The position numbers and the translations under genes were made by a program. The notes under the pieces were generated by a model, which had not been told where the DNA came from, ran no database searches, and worked only from the letters and a program-made list of their open reading frames with translations. Shown here piece by piece: positions 56,406 to 64,000 of a stretch of 64,000 nt of DNA. The stretch covers positions 124,001 through 188,000 of the forward strand of contig NZ_JAPSJL010000006.1 in NCBI RefSeq assembly GCF_031178195.1. Reading direction: 5' to 3'. Positions within the stretch are counted from its first letter, which is position 1. Every line of letters starts with the position of its first letter. This DNA is from Zhihengliuella sp. (lineage in GTDB: Bacteria > Actinomycetota > Actinomycetes > Actinomycetales > Micrococcaceae).

Positions 56406-57332
56406 TTGACGGGCGTCCTGTCCGGGTTCGCCGTCGTCTGGACGGTGATCCTGGTGGGCTACGCCGTCGGACGGACCGGGGTCCTGGGGCCGCAGGCCCG
56501 CTACGTCCTGAACCGGCTCACGTTCTTCGTGGCCAGCCCGGCCCTCCTGTTCACCACGCTCGCGGACTCCGAGCCCACGACGGTGCTCGGTCCCCCGCTC
56601 TGGGTCGCCTCCATCTCGGCCTCGCTCGTCGCAGTCGCCTATTTCCTGCTGACCCGCTGGTGGCTGCGGCGCGACGCACCCGAGGCGATCATGGGCGCGA
56701 TGAGCGCCTCGACCGTCAATTCGGCCAACCTGGGGCTGCCGATCGCGATCTACGTCCTCGACGACATCACCCAGGCCGCCCCGATCATCCTCTTCCAGCT
56801 GGCCCTGTTCAGCCCGGTCTTCCTGGCCCTGCTCGACACGACGACGACGCGCCGCCGGACCACCCCGTTCGCGATGGCGTTCCAGACGCTGCGCAACCCC
56901 ATGATCATCGGCTCGCTGCTCGGTCTACTCTTCGCGCTGCTCGACTGGGAGCTTCCGCAGCAGCTGGCCGACCCGGTCGAGATCATCGCCGGGGCGTCGA
57001 TCCCGGCCATGCTGATCGCGTTCGGCATCTCCCTGGTGGGCAACCGTCCGCTCTCCCGGGCCGCCGGCCGGCGCACCGACACGATCGCCGCAACGGTCCT
57101 CAAGCTGCTCGTCCACCCCGTGCTGGCCTGGCTCCTGGGCTTCCTCGTCTTCGGGCTCGAGGGCGAGCAGCTCTTCGCCGTCGTCGTCATGGCCGCGCTC
57201 CCGACGGCGCAGAACGTCTACGTCACGGCGTCCCGCTATGAGGCCGGAGTGACGCTGGCGAAGGACACGGTCCTACTGACGACCATCGCCGCCATTCCGG
57301 CGATGATGCTGGTGCCCCTGCTCCTGCACTGA
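56406..57332 (+). CDS. AEC family transporter (auxin efflux carrier-like)
   Basis: A 308-residue, ten-helix membrane protein. Characteristic segments are VLNRLTFFVASPALLFTTLADSE, MSASTVNSANLGLPIAIYVLDD, FQTLRNPMIIGSLLGLLFALL and MAALPTAQNVYVTASRYEAGVTLAKDTVLLTTI, as in AEC/PIN-like exporters of organic anions such as malonate or malate. The TTG start 3 nt after the panD stop suggests translational coupling. A link to pantothenate precursors is possible but only inferred from position. Confidence 0.9.
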   Translation: MTGVLSGFAVVWTVILVGYAVGRTGVLGPQARYVLNRLTFFVASPALLFTTLADSEPTTVLGPPLWVASISASLVAVAYFLLTRWWLRRDAPEAIMGAMSASTVNSANLGLPIAIYVLDDITQAAPIILFQLALFSPVFLALLDTTTTRRRTTPFAMAFQTLRNPMIIGSLLGLLFALLDWELPQQLADPVEIIAGASIPAMLIAFGISLVGNRPLSRAAGRRTDTIAATVLKLLVHPVLAWLLGFLVFGLEGEQLFAVVVMAALPTAQNVYVTASRYEAGVTLAKDTVLLTTIAAIPAMMLVPLLLH

Positions 57333-57401
57333 CAGCAGCACTGCCCGCTGCACTGCCCGCGGCACCGGCGCTGGCCCGGGCCCCGACCTCCGCCACGCGA
57401 A

Positions 57402-57416
57402 TGCACTGCGAGTGCA
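57402..57416. promoter_or_regulatory. Inverted repeat upstream of the amino-acid ABC operon
   Basis: TGCACT-gcg-AGTGCA, a perfect 6-bp inverted repeat about 165 nt before the substrate-binding protein gene. The interval 57333-57578 has no gene; GAAGGA before the ATG is the ribosome site. The repeat is a candidate regulator site. Confidence 0.4.
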
Positions 57417-57578
57417 ACGACGACGCATGGCGGAACATAGGCTCTGGAATATCCGCGACCGGATCTACGCTGGAGGCTACAGACGAGGTGAGGCCCCACG
57501 GCCTCGCCGCCTCCCCTGCTCGCCTCCATCGCCTCGGCCGACGAACCCGTCGGCCACAGCCCCGCCGAAGGAACGCAC

Positions 57579-58427
57579 ATGACTCGCTCCCTCCCCTCGA
57601 CCCCGCTCAAACGCCGCGCTCTGGGCCTCGCCGCCGTCTCCGCGGCCGCCCTGGCGCTCGCAGCCTGCGGCGGAGACACCTCTGAGCCGGCCACCGGCTC
57701 CTCGGCGCCCGCCGCAGACGGCGTCACCCTGGAAGAGGTGCAGGAGTCCGGCGTGCTGACCGTCGGCACGGAGGGCACCTACCGGCCGTTCTCCTACCAT
57801 GCGGAGGGCAGCGGCGAACTGACGGGGTACGACGTCGAGGTCGCCCAGGCCGTCGGCGAGAAGCTCGGCGTGGAGGTCGAGTTCGCGGAGACGCAGTGGG
57901 ACGCGATGTTCGCCGGACTCAACGCCGGGCGCTTCGACACGGTCGCCAACCAGGTGACCATCACCGAGGAGCGCCAGGCCGAGTACCTCTTCAGCGATCC
58001 GTACACCGTCAGCCGCGGCGTCATCGTCACGCTCGCCGACGACGCGTCGATCGACGGTTTCGACGATCTCGAGGGCAAGCGCACGGCCCAGTCGCGCTCG
58101 AGCAACTGGTACCAGCTCGCGGTCGACTCCGGCGCCGAGGTGGAGCCCGTCGAGGGCTGGGCCCAGTCCGTGACCCTCCTCGAGCAGGGCCGCGTCGACG
58201 CCACGATCAACGACGAGCTGACGGTCCTGGACTACCAGAAGACCGAGGACAACCAGAACATCCAGATCGCCGCCGAGACGGAGGAGACCTCCCAGGTCGC
58301 CTTCGCGTTCCCGAAGGGCTCCGAGACGATCGTCGAGGCCGTGAACGCTGCCCTGGCCGAACTGGCCGCCGATGGGACGCTCGCCGAGATCTCCACCGAG
58401 TACTTCGGCGAGGACGTCTCCCAGTAG
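57579..58427 (+). CDS. Amino-acid ABC importer, substrate-binding lipoprotein
   Basis: A 282-residue solute-binding protein. A basic signal peptide ends in the lipobox LALAAC (~residue 30). The mature part has the family-3 pattern GVLTVGTEGTYRPFSYH, LTGYDVEVAQAVGEKLGVEVEFAETQWDAMFAGLNAGRFD, LEGKRTAQSRSSNWYQLA and GRVDATINDEL. The sequence is closest in feel to cystine/polar amino-acid binders (TcyA/FliY group), but the ligand is not certain. First gene of a three-gene importer. Confidence 0.93.
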   Translation: MTRSLPSTPLKRRALGLAAVSAAALALAACGGDTSEPATGSSAPAADGVTLEEVQESGVLTVGTEGTYRPFSYHAEGSGELTGYDVEVAQAVGEKLGVEVEFAETQWDAMFAGLNAGRFDTVANQVTITEERQAEYLFSDPYTVSRGVIVTLADDASIDGFDDLEGKRTAQSRSSNWYQLAVDSGAEVEPVEGWAQSVTLLEQGRVDATINDELTVLDYQKTEDNQNIQIAAETEETSQVAFAFPKGSETIVEAVNAALAELAADGTLAEISTEYFGEDVSQ

Positions 58428-58452
58428 CCCCACCGACAGGCAGGAGTCGTCC

Positions 58453-59118
58453 ATGGGTTTCGACTGGACCCTCTTCTTCGAGTCCCTCGGGCCGATCGCG
58501 CTCGCGGGGCTGCGCGGCACCGTCCCGCTGGCGTTGTCCAGCTTCGCGCTGGGGCTGGCTCTCGCCGTCGTCGTCGCCCTCATGCGCATCAGCCGCAGCA
58601 AGGTGCTCTCGGGGGTGGCGCGCGTCTACGTCTCGGCGATCCGGGGCACTCCCCTGTTGGTGCAGTTGTTCGTGATCTTCTACGGGCTGCCCTCGGTGGG
58701 CGTGACGCTGGACCCCTGGCCGAGCGCGATCATCGCGTTCTCGCTCAACGTCGGGGGCTACGCAGCCGAGGTCGTCCGCGCCGCGATCCTCTCCGTGCCG
58801 AAGGGCCAGTGGGAAGCCGGGTACACCGTCGGCATGTCCAGGACGCTCACCCTGCGCCGACTGATCCTCCCGCAGGCCGCCCGCGTCTCGGTGCCGCCCC
58901 TGTCCAACACGTTCATCTCCTTGGTGAAGGACACCTCGCTGGCCTCGCTCATCCTGGTCAGCGAAGCGTTCAAGGAGGCGCAGAACATCGCTGCCTTCAG
59001 CCAGAAGTTCATGGTCGTCTACCTCGCGGCGGCCCTGGTCTACTGGGTGTTCTGCACCGTCCTGTCCGCCGGCCAAAACCAACTCGAGAAGAGGCTGGAC
59101 CGCTATGTCGCCCACTGA
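58453..59118 (+). CDS. Amino-acid ABC importer, permease
   Basis: A 221-residue His/Glu/Gln-type permease with about five helices. It has the domain start GLRGTVPLALSSFALGLALAVVVALMRIS, the SAIRGTPLLVQLFVIFYGLP motif, GYAAEVVRAAILSVPKGQWEAG (EAA loop for the ATPase) and SLVKDTSLASLILVSE. AGGAG sits 8 nt before the ATG. It overlaps the ATPase gene by 14 nt and probably works as a homodimer, since only one permease is present. Confidence 0.95.
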   Translation: MGFDWTLFFESLGPIALAGLRGTVPLALSSFALGLALAVVVALMRISRSKVLSGVARVYVSAIRGTPLLVQLFVIFYGLPSVGVTLDPWPSAIIAFSLNVGGYAAEVVRAAILSVPKGQWEAGYTVGMSRTLTLRRLILPQAARVSVPPLSNTFISLVKDTSLASLILVSEAFKEAQNIAAFSQKFMVVYLAAALVYWVFCTVLSAGQNQLEKRLDRYVAH

Positions 59119-59941
59119 CGCACCCCTCGGGGACCCCGCCGGCCACCAGCCCGAGCATCATGCGGGCCACCACGCAGCGGGGGCCGGAGCGCCGTTGCTG
59201 GCGGTGACCGGTCTGCAGAAGTCGTTCGGGGACCACCAGGTCCTGCGGTCGATCGACCTGTCGGTCGCACCAGGCGAGGTGCTGGCCCTCATCGGCCCCT
59301 CGGGGTCCGGGAAGACGACGGCGCTGAGGTGCCTCAACGGCCTGGAGCAGCCCGACGCCGGACGCGTCGAGTTCGACGGCGGTCCCGCCGTCGACTTCTC
59401 GCCCGCCACCCCGCGGCGCGAGCGGGACAGCCTGCGCCGACGCAGCGCGATGGTGTTCCAGCAGCACAACCTGTTCCCCCACATGACCGTGCTGCAGAAC
59501 GTGATCGAGGGCCCCGTGCAGGTCCAGAAGCGGTCCCGGACCGAGGCGGTCTCCGACGCCACGCGCCTGCTCGAGCGCGTCGGTCTCGGCGGCAAGCACG
59601 ACGCCTACCCGCACGAACTGTCCGGCGGGCAGCAGCAGCGGGTGGGGATCGTCCGCGCCCTGGCCCTCAAGCCCTCGCTGCTGCTCTTCGACGAGCCGAC
59701 GTCGGCTCTGGACCCCGAACTGGTCGGGGACGTCCTCTCCGTCATCAAGGAACTGGCGCAGGAGGGCTGGACCATGGTGCTGGTGACGCACGAGCTGGCC
59801 TTCGCGCGGGAGGTAGCGGACGAGGTCGTCTTCATGGACGGAGGCGTCGTCGTCGAGCGCGGGCATCCGGACCAAGTTCTGCGGGCGCCGCGCGAGGAGC
59901 GCACGCGCCGGTTCGTCCACCGGCTGCTGAACCCGTTCTGA
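59105..59941 (+). CDS. Amino-acid ABC importer, ATPase
   Basis: A 278-residue ATPase of the GlnQ/HisP group: Walker A IGPSGSGKTTALRCLNGLE, Q-loop FQQHNLFPHMTV, signature HELSGGQQQRVGIVRAL, Walker B LLLFDEPTSALDPELVGD and switch His in LVTHELAFAREVAD. About 30 His/Gly/Ala-rich residues precede the fold (GHQPEHHAGHHAAG), unusual for this group. Overlap with the permease gene implies coupled translation. Confidence 0.95.
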   Translation: MSPTDAPLGDPAGHQPEHHAGHHAAGAGAPLLAVTGLQKSFGDHQVLRSIDLSVAPGEVLALIGPSGSGKTTALRCLNGLEQPDAGRVEFDGGPAVDFSPATPRRERDSLRRRSAMVFQQHNLFPHMTVLQNVIEGPVQVQKRSRTEAVSDATRLLERVGLGGKHDAYPHELSGGQQQRVGIVRALALKPSLLLFDEPTSALDPELVGDVLSVIKELAQEGWTMVLVTHELAFAREVADEVVFMDGGVVVERGHPDQVLRAPREERTRRFVHRLLNPF

Positions 59942-59989
59942 GGGCCGTCCCCGCCGAGCCTGTTACAGCACCGGTTGCCTCATCGGGTC

Positions 59990-60631
59990 CTATTCGAGGA
60001 CTGTGACCTCGACCCGCCGGTTGAGCTGGCGCCCCTCCTCGGTCTCGTTGTGGGCGATCGGCTCGGCCTCGCCGCGGCCCGAGACCTCCAGATCCACCCG
60101 GTCCCCGAACTCGCGTGAGATCTCGTCCGCGATTGTCCGCGCACGTCGCTCGGACAGGTCCTGGTTGTGCGCGTCCGACTGGACGTCGTCGGTGTGGCCG
60201 ACGACCGCGAGGCGCCGCGGGCTGCGCTCCTCCAGCTCCTGGACCAGTCGCTGCAGCTCCTCCTCGGCGTCCGCGGTCAGGGTATCGCTGTTCGGCTCGA
60301 ACAGCACCTCGCCGGAGAGGGTGATGATCTCCCCCTCCTCCTTCACGCCGCCCGACAGCGAGGAGGAGCCGAAGACCAGGCCCTCCACCGGCAGGTCGAG
60401 GTCTTCGACGACGAAGGTCAGATCGTCCACGGGGACGTCGGCGTCGGCCGGGTCCGCGCCGCCGCCGTCGCTGCCGGGAGCGGCCGCACCCGGCGGGGGC
60501 GGGACCGTCGAGTTGCCGCTCGAGGCCTCCGGCGCCCCGGTGACGGCGAGCATCCCCACCACGGCCGTAGCGGCAGCCAGCCCGGTCAGGCGGACCGCGA
60601 ACTCCCGTGGCCGGCGAAGGCTTCCGTTCAT
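59990..60631 (-). CDS. Exported OmpA-domain protein
   Basis: A 213-residue protein. Residues ~14-38 are a signal or anchor helix (VRLTGLAAATAVVGMLAVTGAPEA), then a Pro/Gly/Asp-rich linker. The C-terminal OmpA domain (~100-213) has GEVLFEPNSDTLTADAEEEL, LAVVGHTDDVQSDAHNQDLSERRARTIADEI and GRGEAEPIAHNETEEGRQLNRRVEVTV. This fold binds peptidoglycan. Lacking an outer membrane, the host would use it as a wall-associated protein. The start overlaps the stop of the upstream lipoprotein gene by 4 nt. Confidence 0.9.
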   Translation of the reverse strand: MNGSLRRPREFAVRLTGLAAATAVVGMLAVTGAPEASSGNSTVPPPPGAAAPGSDGGGADPADADVPVDDLTFVVEDLDLPVEGLVFGSSSLSGGVKEEGEIITLSGEVLFEPNSDTLTADAEEELQRLVQELEERSPRRLAVVGHTDDVQSDAHNQDLSERRARTIADEISREFGDRVDLEVSGRGEAEPIAHNETEEGRQLNRRVEVTVLE

Positions 60632-61293
60632 CGTCGCCCGATCTCCACGGCCTCGAACGCCCCGACTTGCGGGATGTGGACGTCCACCTCGTTCACCTCC
60701 TCGGGCGGCGCCGCGAAGACCGCGGAGTAGGTGGTGCTGCGACCGGGGCCGATCGAACCGCTGTTGATATTCACCGAGCAGGCGCAGACGCCGTCGTCCC
60801 CGCGGCCGACGAGGTACCGCTGTCCCTCCGCCGTCACCACGAATACGCCGTCGACACTCCACGTGTCCATGGACGCCGCCGCATTGTCGGTCGCGTCCTT
60901 GACGCCGTTGCTGAACTCCTGGGTGACGATCTCGTTGCTGTCCCCGTGGTTCGTCAGCGTGAACGTCACCGTCATGGTGCCGGCGTCAGCCCGCACGCTG
61001 TTCAGCGTCATGGTGGCGTCGTCGAAGGCACCCACGTCGCGCGTGCCGAGATCGCCCAGTGGCGCCGCCGACGCATCGCCCCCGTCCCCACCGCCGTCCT
61101 GTCCGCCGCCGTCGGACGGAGCGGGCGCGTCCGCGGAATCCGTGTCCTGACCGTCCGGCGGGGACTCCTCCGATCCGGCCGACGCCGGAGGATCCTCCGA
61201 CTGCGTCGCTGGCGCCGCGCAGCCCGCGAGCAGCAGACCCAGGCAGGCCACCGGCGCGGCGACGAGACTCAAGATGGTGCGTTGCGCCGCCAT
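60628..61293 (-). CDS. Lipoprotein with beta-rich extracellular domain, unknown
   Basis: A 221-residue lipoprotein: signal peptide with lipobox LLAGCAA (~25), a Ser/Asp/Gly/Pro-rich linker to ~75, then a domain with MTLNSVRADAGTMTVTFTLTNHGDSNE, DTWSVDGVFVVTAEGQRYLVGRGDDGVCACSVN and TTYSAVFAAPPEEVNEVDVHIPQVGAFEAVEI. The pattern of strands around TVTFTLTNHGD resembles DUF4352-like immunoglobulin folds, but this is tentative. ATGA overlap with the OmpA-domain gene implies the two act together at the cell surface. Confidence 0.78.
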   Translation of the reverse strand: MAAQRTILSLVAAPVACLGLLLAGCAAPATQSEDPPASAGSEESPPDGQDTDSADAPAPSDGGGQDGGGDGGDASAAPLGDLGTRDVGAFDDATMTLNSVRADAGTMTVTFTLTNHGDSNEIVTQEFSNGVKDATDNAAASMDTWSVDGVFVVTAEGQRYLVGRGDDGVCACSVNINSGSIGPGRSTTYSAVFAAPPEEVNEVDVHIPQVGAFEAVEIGRR

Positions 61294-61511
61294 GGCGCCC
61301 CCCTCCGGTTCCAGTCATTGCGGGCAGCCCGCATCGATGCGGTGAGTCTAGCCAGCCAGCCGGTCCCGCGGAAGTGAAATGACGGCGCCCGGCTCTCGGT
61401 CCACAGGGCCGCCCGGCCGCGTGAACCGGTTCCGACCTGCCCCGTCACGTACCGCGGCACGCCGCTCCCGGGCCCCTCAAGCAATGCTCAACCAGCGGCG
61501 CCGGGCTGCGC

Positions 61512-61535
61512 AGAGCGCACGTGGCGCTCTACGCT
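61512..61535 (+). promoter_or_regulatory. Inverted repeat abutting the -10 of the HerA-like gene
   Basis: AGAGCGC-acgtg-GCGCTCT (61512-61530) is a perfect 7-bp inverted repeat. Its last base is the first base of TACGCT (61530-61535), which stands 6 nt before the ATG at 61542. A bound protein would sit on the -35 region of a leaderless promoter. Confidence 0.5.
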
Positions 61536-61541
61536 GTGACC

Positions 61542-63161
61542 ATGGCGGAGAAGAGCGCGGCCGAACGCGCAGAGAACATCAGGACCGGTTACACCTTCGA
61601 CGGCGGCTCCGTGCGGCTCGGCACCGCGATGGTGGACGGCGAGGTCTTCCCCGAGGCAGCCGTGGCCCTGCCGTTGCGGATGATGAACCGGCACGGGCTC
61701 ATCGCCGGCGCCACGGGCACCGGCAAGACCATCACCCTCCAGCTCATGGCCGAGCAGCTGAGCGAGGCCGGTGTGCCGACCTTCCTCGCCGACATCAAGG
61801 GCGACCTGACCGGCCTGTCGACGCCCGGCGAGGCCTCGGAGAAGCTGGCCGCGCGCACGCGCAACGTCGGGATGGACTGGTCCCCCGCGACCTACCCCGT
61901 GGAGTACTTCTCGCTCGGAGGCGCGGGGACCGGCGTCCCCATCCGCGCGACGGTCACCTCGTTCGGTCCACTGCTGCTCTCCCGCGTCCTGGGTCTGAAC
62001 GAGACGCAGGAGGCCAGCCTGATGCTGGTCTTCCACTATGCGGACCAGAAGAACCTGGAGCTCGACGACCTCAAGGATCTCCGCGCGGTCATCCAGTACC
62101 TGACGAGTGACGAGGGCAAGGACGAGCTCGCCGACCTGGGCGGCCTCAGCAAGGCCACCGCCGGCGTCATCCTGCGCAGCCTCGTCACACTCGAGACCCA
62201 GGGCGGGGACCAGTTCTTCGGCACCCCCGAATTCGACACCGCCGAGCTCCTCCGGACGGTCGAGGACGGGCGGGGCGTCATCTCCTGCCTCGAGCTGCCC
62301 ACACTGCTGCGCCAGCCACTGCTCTTCTCGACCTTCCTGATCTGGCTCCTCGCCGACCTGTTCGAGGAGCTGCCCGAGGTCGGCGACGCGGAGAAGCCCG
62401 AGCTGGTGTTCTTCCTCGACGAGGCCCACCTCCTCTTCGAGGACGCCTCCAAGGCGTTCATGGACTCCATCACGACGACGGTGCGCCTCATCCGCTCGAA
62501 GGGCGTCGGCGTCTTCTTCATCACGCAGACGCCGCAGGACGTCCCGGCCGAGGTCCTGGGCCAGCTCGCCAACCGCGTCCAGCACGCTCTGCGCGCCTTC
62601 ACCCCGGATGACGCGAAGGCGCTGAAGGCCACGGCATCGACGTTCCCGCTCTCGGACTACGACCTGGAGGAGGCGCTCACCGCCGCCGGGACGGGCGAGG
62701 CGATCGTGACCGTCATGAACGAGACCGGGTCGCCGACCCCGGTGGCGTGGACCCGCCTGTGGAGCCCGCGCTCTCGGATGGGCGCCTCGGAGGAGGCCGT
62801 CGTCGAGCAGGCAGTCGCCGCTTCCGGGCTGCTGGAGGAGTACGGCACGGTGGTAGACCGCGCCTCGGCCAGCGAGAAGCTCGATGGACGCGAGCAGGAC
62901 CAGGCCGGCCGGGCGGAGCAGCAGCCGAATCACGGCCGCGATCGGCAGACGGACTCGGCCGAGTCGGGAACCGGACGCGGAAGCGGAGAGCGCACCACCC
63001 GCCCTGCGGGACGGGCCGCCCGCAACGGTTCGGGCCGACGTCCGTCGACGTCGACCAGGCGGCAGGACAACCCCATCATGGACGTGGCGGTCCAGGTCGC
63101 GGGAGTGCTCGGCAAGGAGCTCGTGCGCGGTCTCTTCGGCACCCGCCGGCGCCGCCGCTGA
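61542..63161 (+). CDS. HerA-like ATPase, DUF853 family
   Basis: A 539-residue FtsK/HerA-type P-loop ATPase. The core (~1-420) has RHGLIAGATGTGKTITLQLMAEQLSEAGVPTFLADIKGDLTGL (Walker A), VFFLDEAHLLFEDASKAF (Walker B), VFFITQTPQDVPAEVLGQLANRVQHALRAFTPDDAKALKATA and GEAIVTVMNE. This matches PF05872, annotated as helicase HerA-like; true helicase activity is unproven. A ~90-residue basic, Gln/Arg/Ser-rich tail ends in GLFGTRRRRR and may bind DNA. The NurA-type nuclease partner found with archaeal HerA is not nearby. Confidence 0.92.
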   Translation: MAEKSAAERAENIRTGYTFDGGSVRLGTAMVDGEVFPEAAVALPLRMMNRHGLIAGATGTGKTITLQLMAEQLSEAGVPTFLADIKGDLTGLSTPGEASEKLAARTRNVGMDWSPATYPVEYFSLGGAGTGVPIRATVTSFGPLLLSRVLGLNETQEASLMLVFHYADQKNLELDDLKDLRAVIQYLTSDEGKDELADLGGLSKATAGVILRSLVTLETQGGDQFFGTPEFDTAELLRTVEDGRGVISCLELPTLLRQPLLFSTFLIWLLADLFEELPEVGDAEKPELVFFLDEAHLLFEDASKAFMDSITTTVRLIRSKGVGVFFITQTPQDVPAEVLGQLANRVQHALRAFTPDDAKALKATASTFPLSDYDLEEALTAAGTGEAIVTVMNETGSPTPVAWTRLWSPRSRMGASEEAVVEQAVAASGLLEEYGTVVDRASASEKLDGREQDQAGRAEQQPNHGRDRQTDSAESGTGRGSGERTTRPAGRAARNGSGRRPSTSTRRQDNPIMDVAVQVAGVLGKELVRGLFGTRRRRR

Positions 63162-63167
63162 TACTCT
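63162..63167 (+). promoter_or_regulatory. -10 element for leaderless last gene
   Basis: TACTCT begins at the base after the HerA-like stop codon, with 7 nt to the GTG at 63175. No ribosome site. Confidence 0.5.
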
Positions 63168-63174
63168 GACTCGC

Positions 63175-64000
63175 GTGCACAACAGATCCGAACCGATCAA
63201 GGTCATCGCCCTCTGGCTGATGGCCTTGATGTTCGTGCTGGTCGCTGCGGCCATGGCGATCGCCGTCGTCAACGCCAGGGTCTTCGGCCCGGAGCGCGTC
63301 GTCGAGGACTACTTCGCGGCCCTCGAGGCCGGCGATCCAGCGACGGCGCTGGGCCTGATCGGGGCCGAAGTCCCCGACGGCAACGGACTGATGCTCACGC
63401 CGGATGCCGTCCGCAGCTCCGCAGAGCACATCGCCGATGTGGAGGTCGCCGAGACGAGCGCTGAAGACGGGCGGGCGACTGTCGAGACGACCTTCGTGGC
63501 CTCCGGCCAGAAGCACACGGTCCGGTTCGGTCTCGTCCAGACGGGCACGGACTGGCTCTTCTTCGACCGCTGGGCTCTCGACCAGGACAGCCTGCCGGCG
63601 CTCCGGATCGACGCCTCGGATACCGGAGACATCCAGGTCAACGGGATCGCTTCCCCGGTAGAGAAGGGGTCCCAGACCTTCCCGGTCCTTCCTCCCGCCG
63701 TCGTCGAGGCGTCCTTCGAGCAGAAGTACTTCCATGCCGAGCCGACCCGCCGCGTCGTCACGGATGCGGCCAGCGCGGAGGAACCGCTGAAACTGGCCTC
63801 CGAGCCCACCCAGCGGCTGATCGACGAGGTCTCCCAGCAGGTCAATGCGTACGTGGACAGCTGCGTGGAGCAGCATGTCCTCATGCCGACGGGCTGCCCG
63901 CTGACCTACGACACCGACGCCCGCGTGGACGCGGACACGATCGAGTGGGAGGTCGTCGAGTACCCGAAGGTGGAGATCACCGCGTTCGATGGCGCCTGGG
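63175..64000 (+). CDS. Membrane-anchored extracytoplasmic protein, unknown (3' end outside window)
   Basis: The frame is open from GTG to the window edge; 275 residues are visible. A short polar head is followed by a strong membrane helix (about 11-35, IALWLMALMFVLVAAAMAIAVV). The outer part starts VEDYFAALEAGDPATALGLIG, the kind of helical repeat seen at the start of DUF4878-like lumazine-binding/NTF2-type domains. A second cysteine-containing region (VDSCVEQHVLMPTGCPLTYD) lies near 230-250. Function unknown. Confidence 0.75.
   Translation, partial: MHNRSEPIKVIALWLMALMFVLVAAAMAIAVVNARVFGPERVVEDYFAALEAGDPATALGLIGAEVPDGNGLMLTPDAVRSSAEHIADVEVAETSAEDGRATVETTFVASGQKHTVRFGLVQTGTDWLFFDRWALDQDSLPALRIDASDTGDIQVNGIASPVEKGSQTFPVLPPAVVEASFEQKYFHAEPTRRVVTDAASAEEPLKLASEPTQRLIDEVSQQVNAYVDSCVEQHVLMPTGCPLTYDTDARVDADTIEWEVVEYPKVEITAFDGAW

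Noticed and set aside
57333-57578. Possible sulfur-responsive riboswitch before the amino-acid ABC operon
   Set aside because: I could not find the conserved core of SAM or other known aptamers; only a short inverted repeat and ordinary GC hairpins are present.
61542-63161. HerA-like ATPase as part of an antiphage HerA-nuclease system
   Set aside because: Neighbours are an unknown membrane protein and envelope genes; no SIR2, DUF4297 or NurA-like nuclease is beside it. The sirtuin at 9352 is 50 kb away and has a complete deacylase motif set.

Overview
The window is about 70% GC, with dense, strongly G/C-ending codons, short intergenic gaps and several actinobacterial marker genes: DUF3073, DUF4235, DUF6318, an SCP-type sterol carrier protein, a septum-formation membrane protein, and a dnaK-grpE-dnaJ-hspR operon with HAIR operators. 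Together these point to a chromosomal segment of a Micrococcales actinobacterium, most likely Micrococcaceae (Arthrobacter/Kocuria/Citricoccus-like). I see no plasmid, phage, IS or CRISPR hallmarks. The two ends cut genes: an ABC exporter at the left and a membrane-anchored unknown at the right.

Layout. 1-8.6 kb: end of an ABC exporter, then a purine block (purC and purD leftward; purF and purM rightward) enclosing an L-asparaginase II, a sterol-carrier-like gene and a small membrane protein. 8.7-11.5 kb: a Pro/Asp-rich protein, a sirtuin overlapping a DUF3073 gene, and a septum-formation-type protein. 11.5-24 kb: the heat-shock region. clpB and dnaK-grpE-dnaJ-hspR both read leftward and both carry HspR-type HAIR inverted repeats. 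Between them lie a YccF protein, trmB, an alanine/sodium symporter, a DUF1023 hydrolase and an AMIN-like lipoprotein. 24-29 kb: an MMPL exporter divergent from a MarR regulator around a perfect palindrome, then a DEAD-box helicase. 29-35.2 kb: a LysE exporter, a low-molecular-weight tyrosine phosphatase, an unusual kinase-PabB fusion, a cardiolipin synthase and PabC; the two folate-branch genes flank cls. 35.2-36.9 kb: a locally AT-richer pair of secreted proteins. 37-40.4 kb: a TPP-riboswitch-controlled ECF transporter for thiamine or its precursor. 40.4-47.8 kb: DUF4235 and a six-gene Mrp cation/proton antiporter operon with MrpA and MrpB fused. 47.9-55.8 kb: an MFS protein, dcd, a VanY-like carboxypeptidase, fumarase and tryptophan dioxygenase, SseB and a Bcr-type MFS pump. 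55.8-64 kb: tRNA-Gly(CCC), panD, an AEC transporter, an amino-acid ABC importer, an OmpA-domain protein with a lipoprotein partner, a HerA-like ATPase, and the truncated last gene.

Regulation visible in sequence. Three HAIR motifs link dnaK and clpB to HspR, which is encoded at the end of its own operon. A TPP aptamer is followed by a hairpin that hides the Shine-Dalgarno sequence of the ECF gene. About a dozen genes have a TANNNT hexamer 6-7 nt before the start codon and no Shine-Dalgarno sequence, the architecture of leaderless actinobacterial transcripts. Mrp genes are chained by 1-4 nt overlaps.

No clearly new defence or biosynthetic system is evident. The most unusual items are the P-loop kinase-PabB fusion, the secreted PKD/DUF6318 pair in an AT-rich patch, the OmpA-lipoprotein pair, the three-domain ECF fusion, and 15-bp minisatellites inside three unrelated genes.
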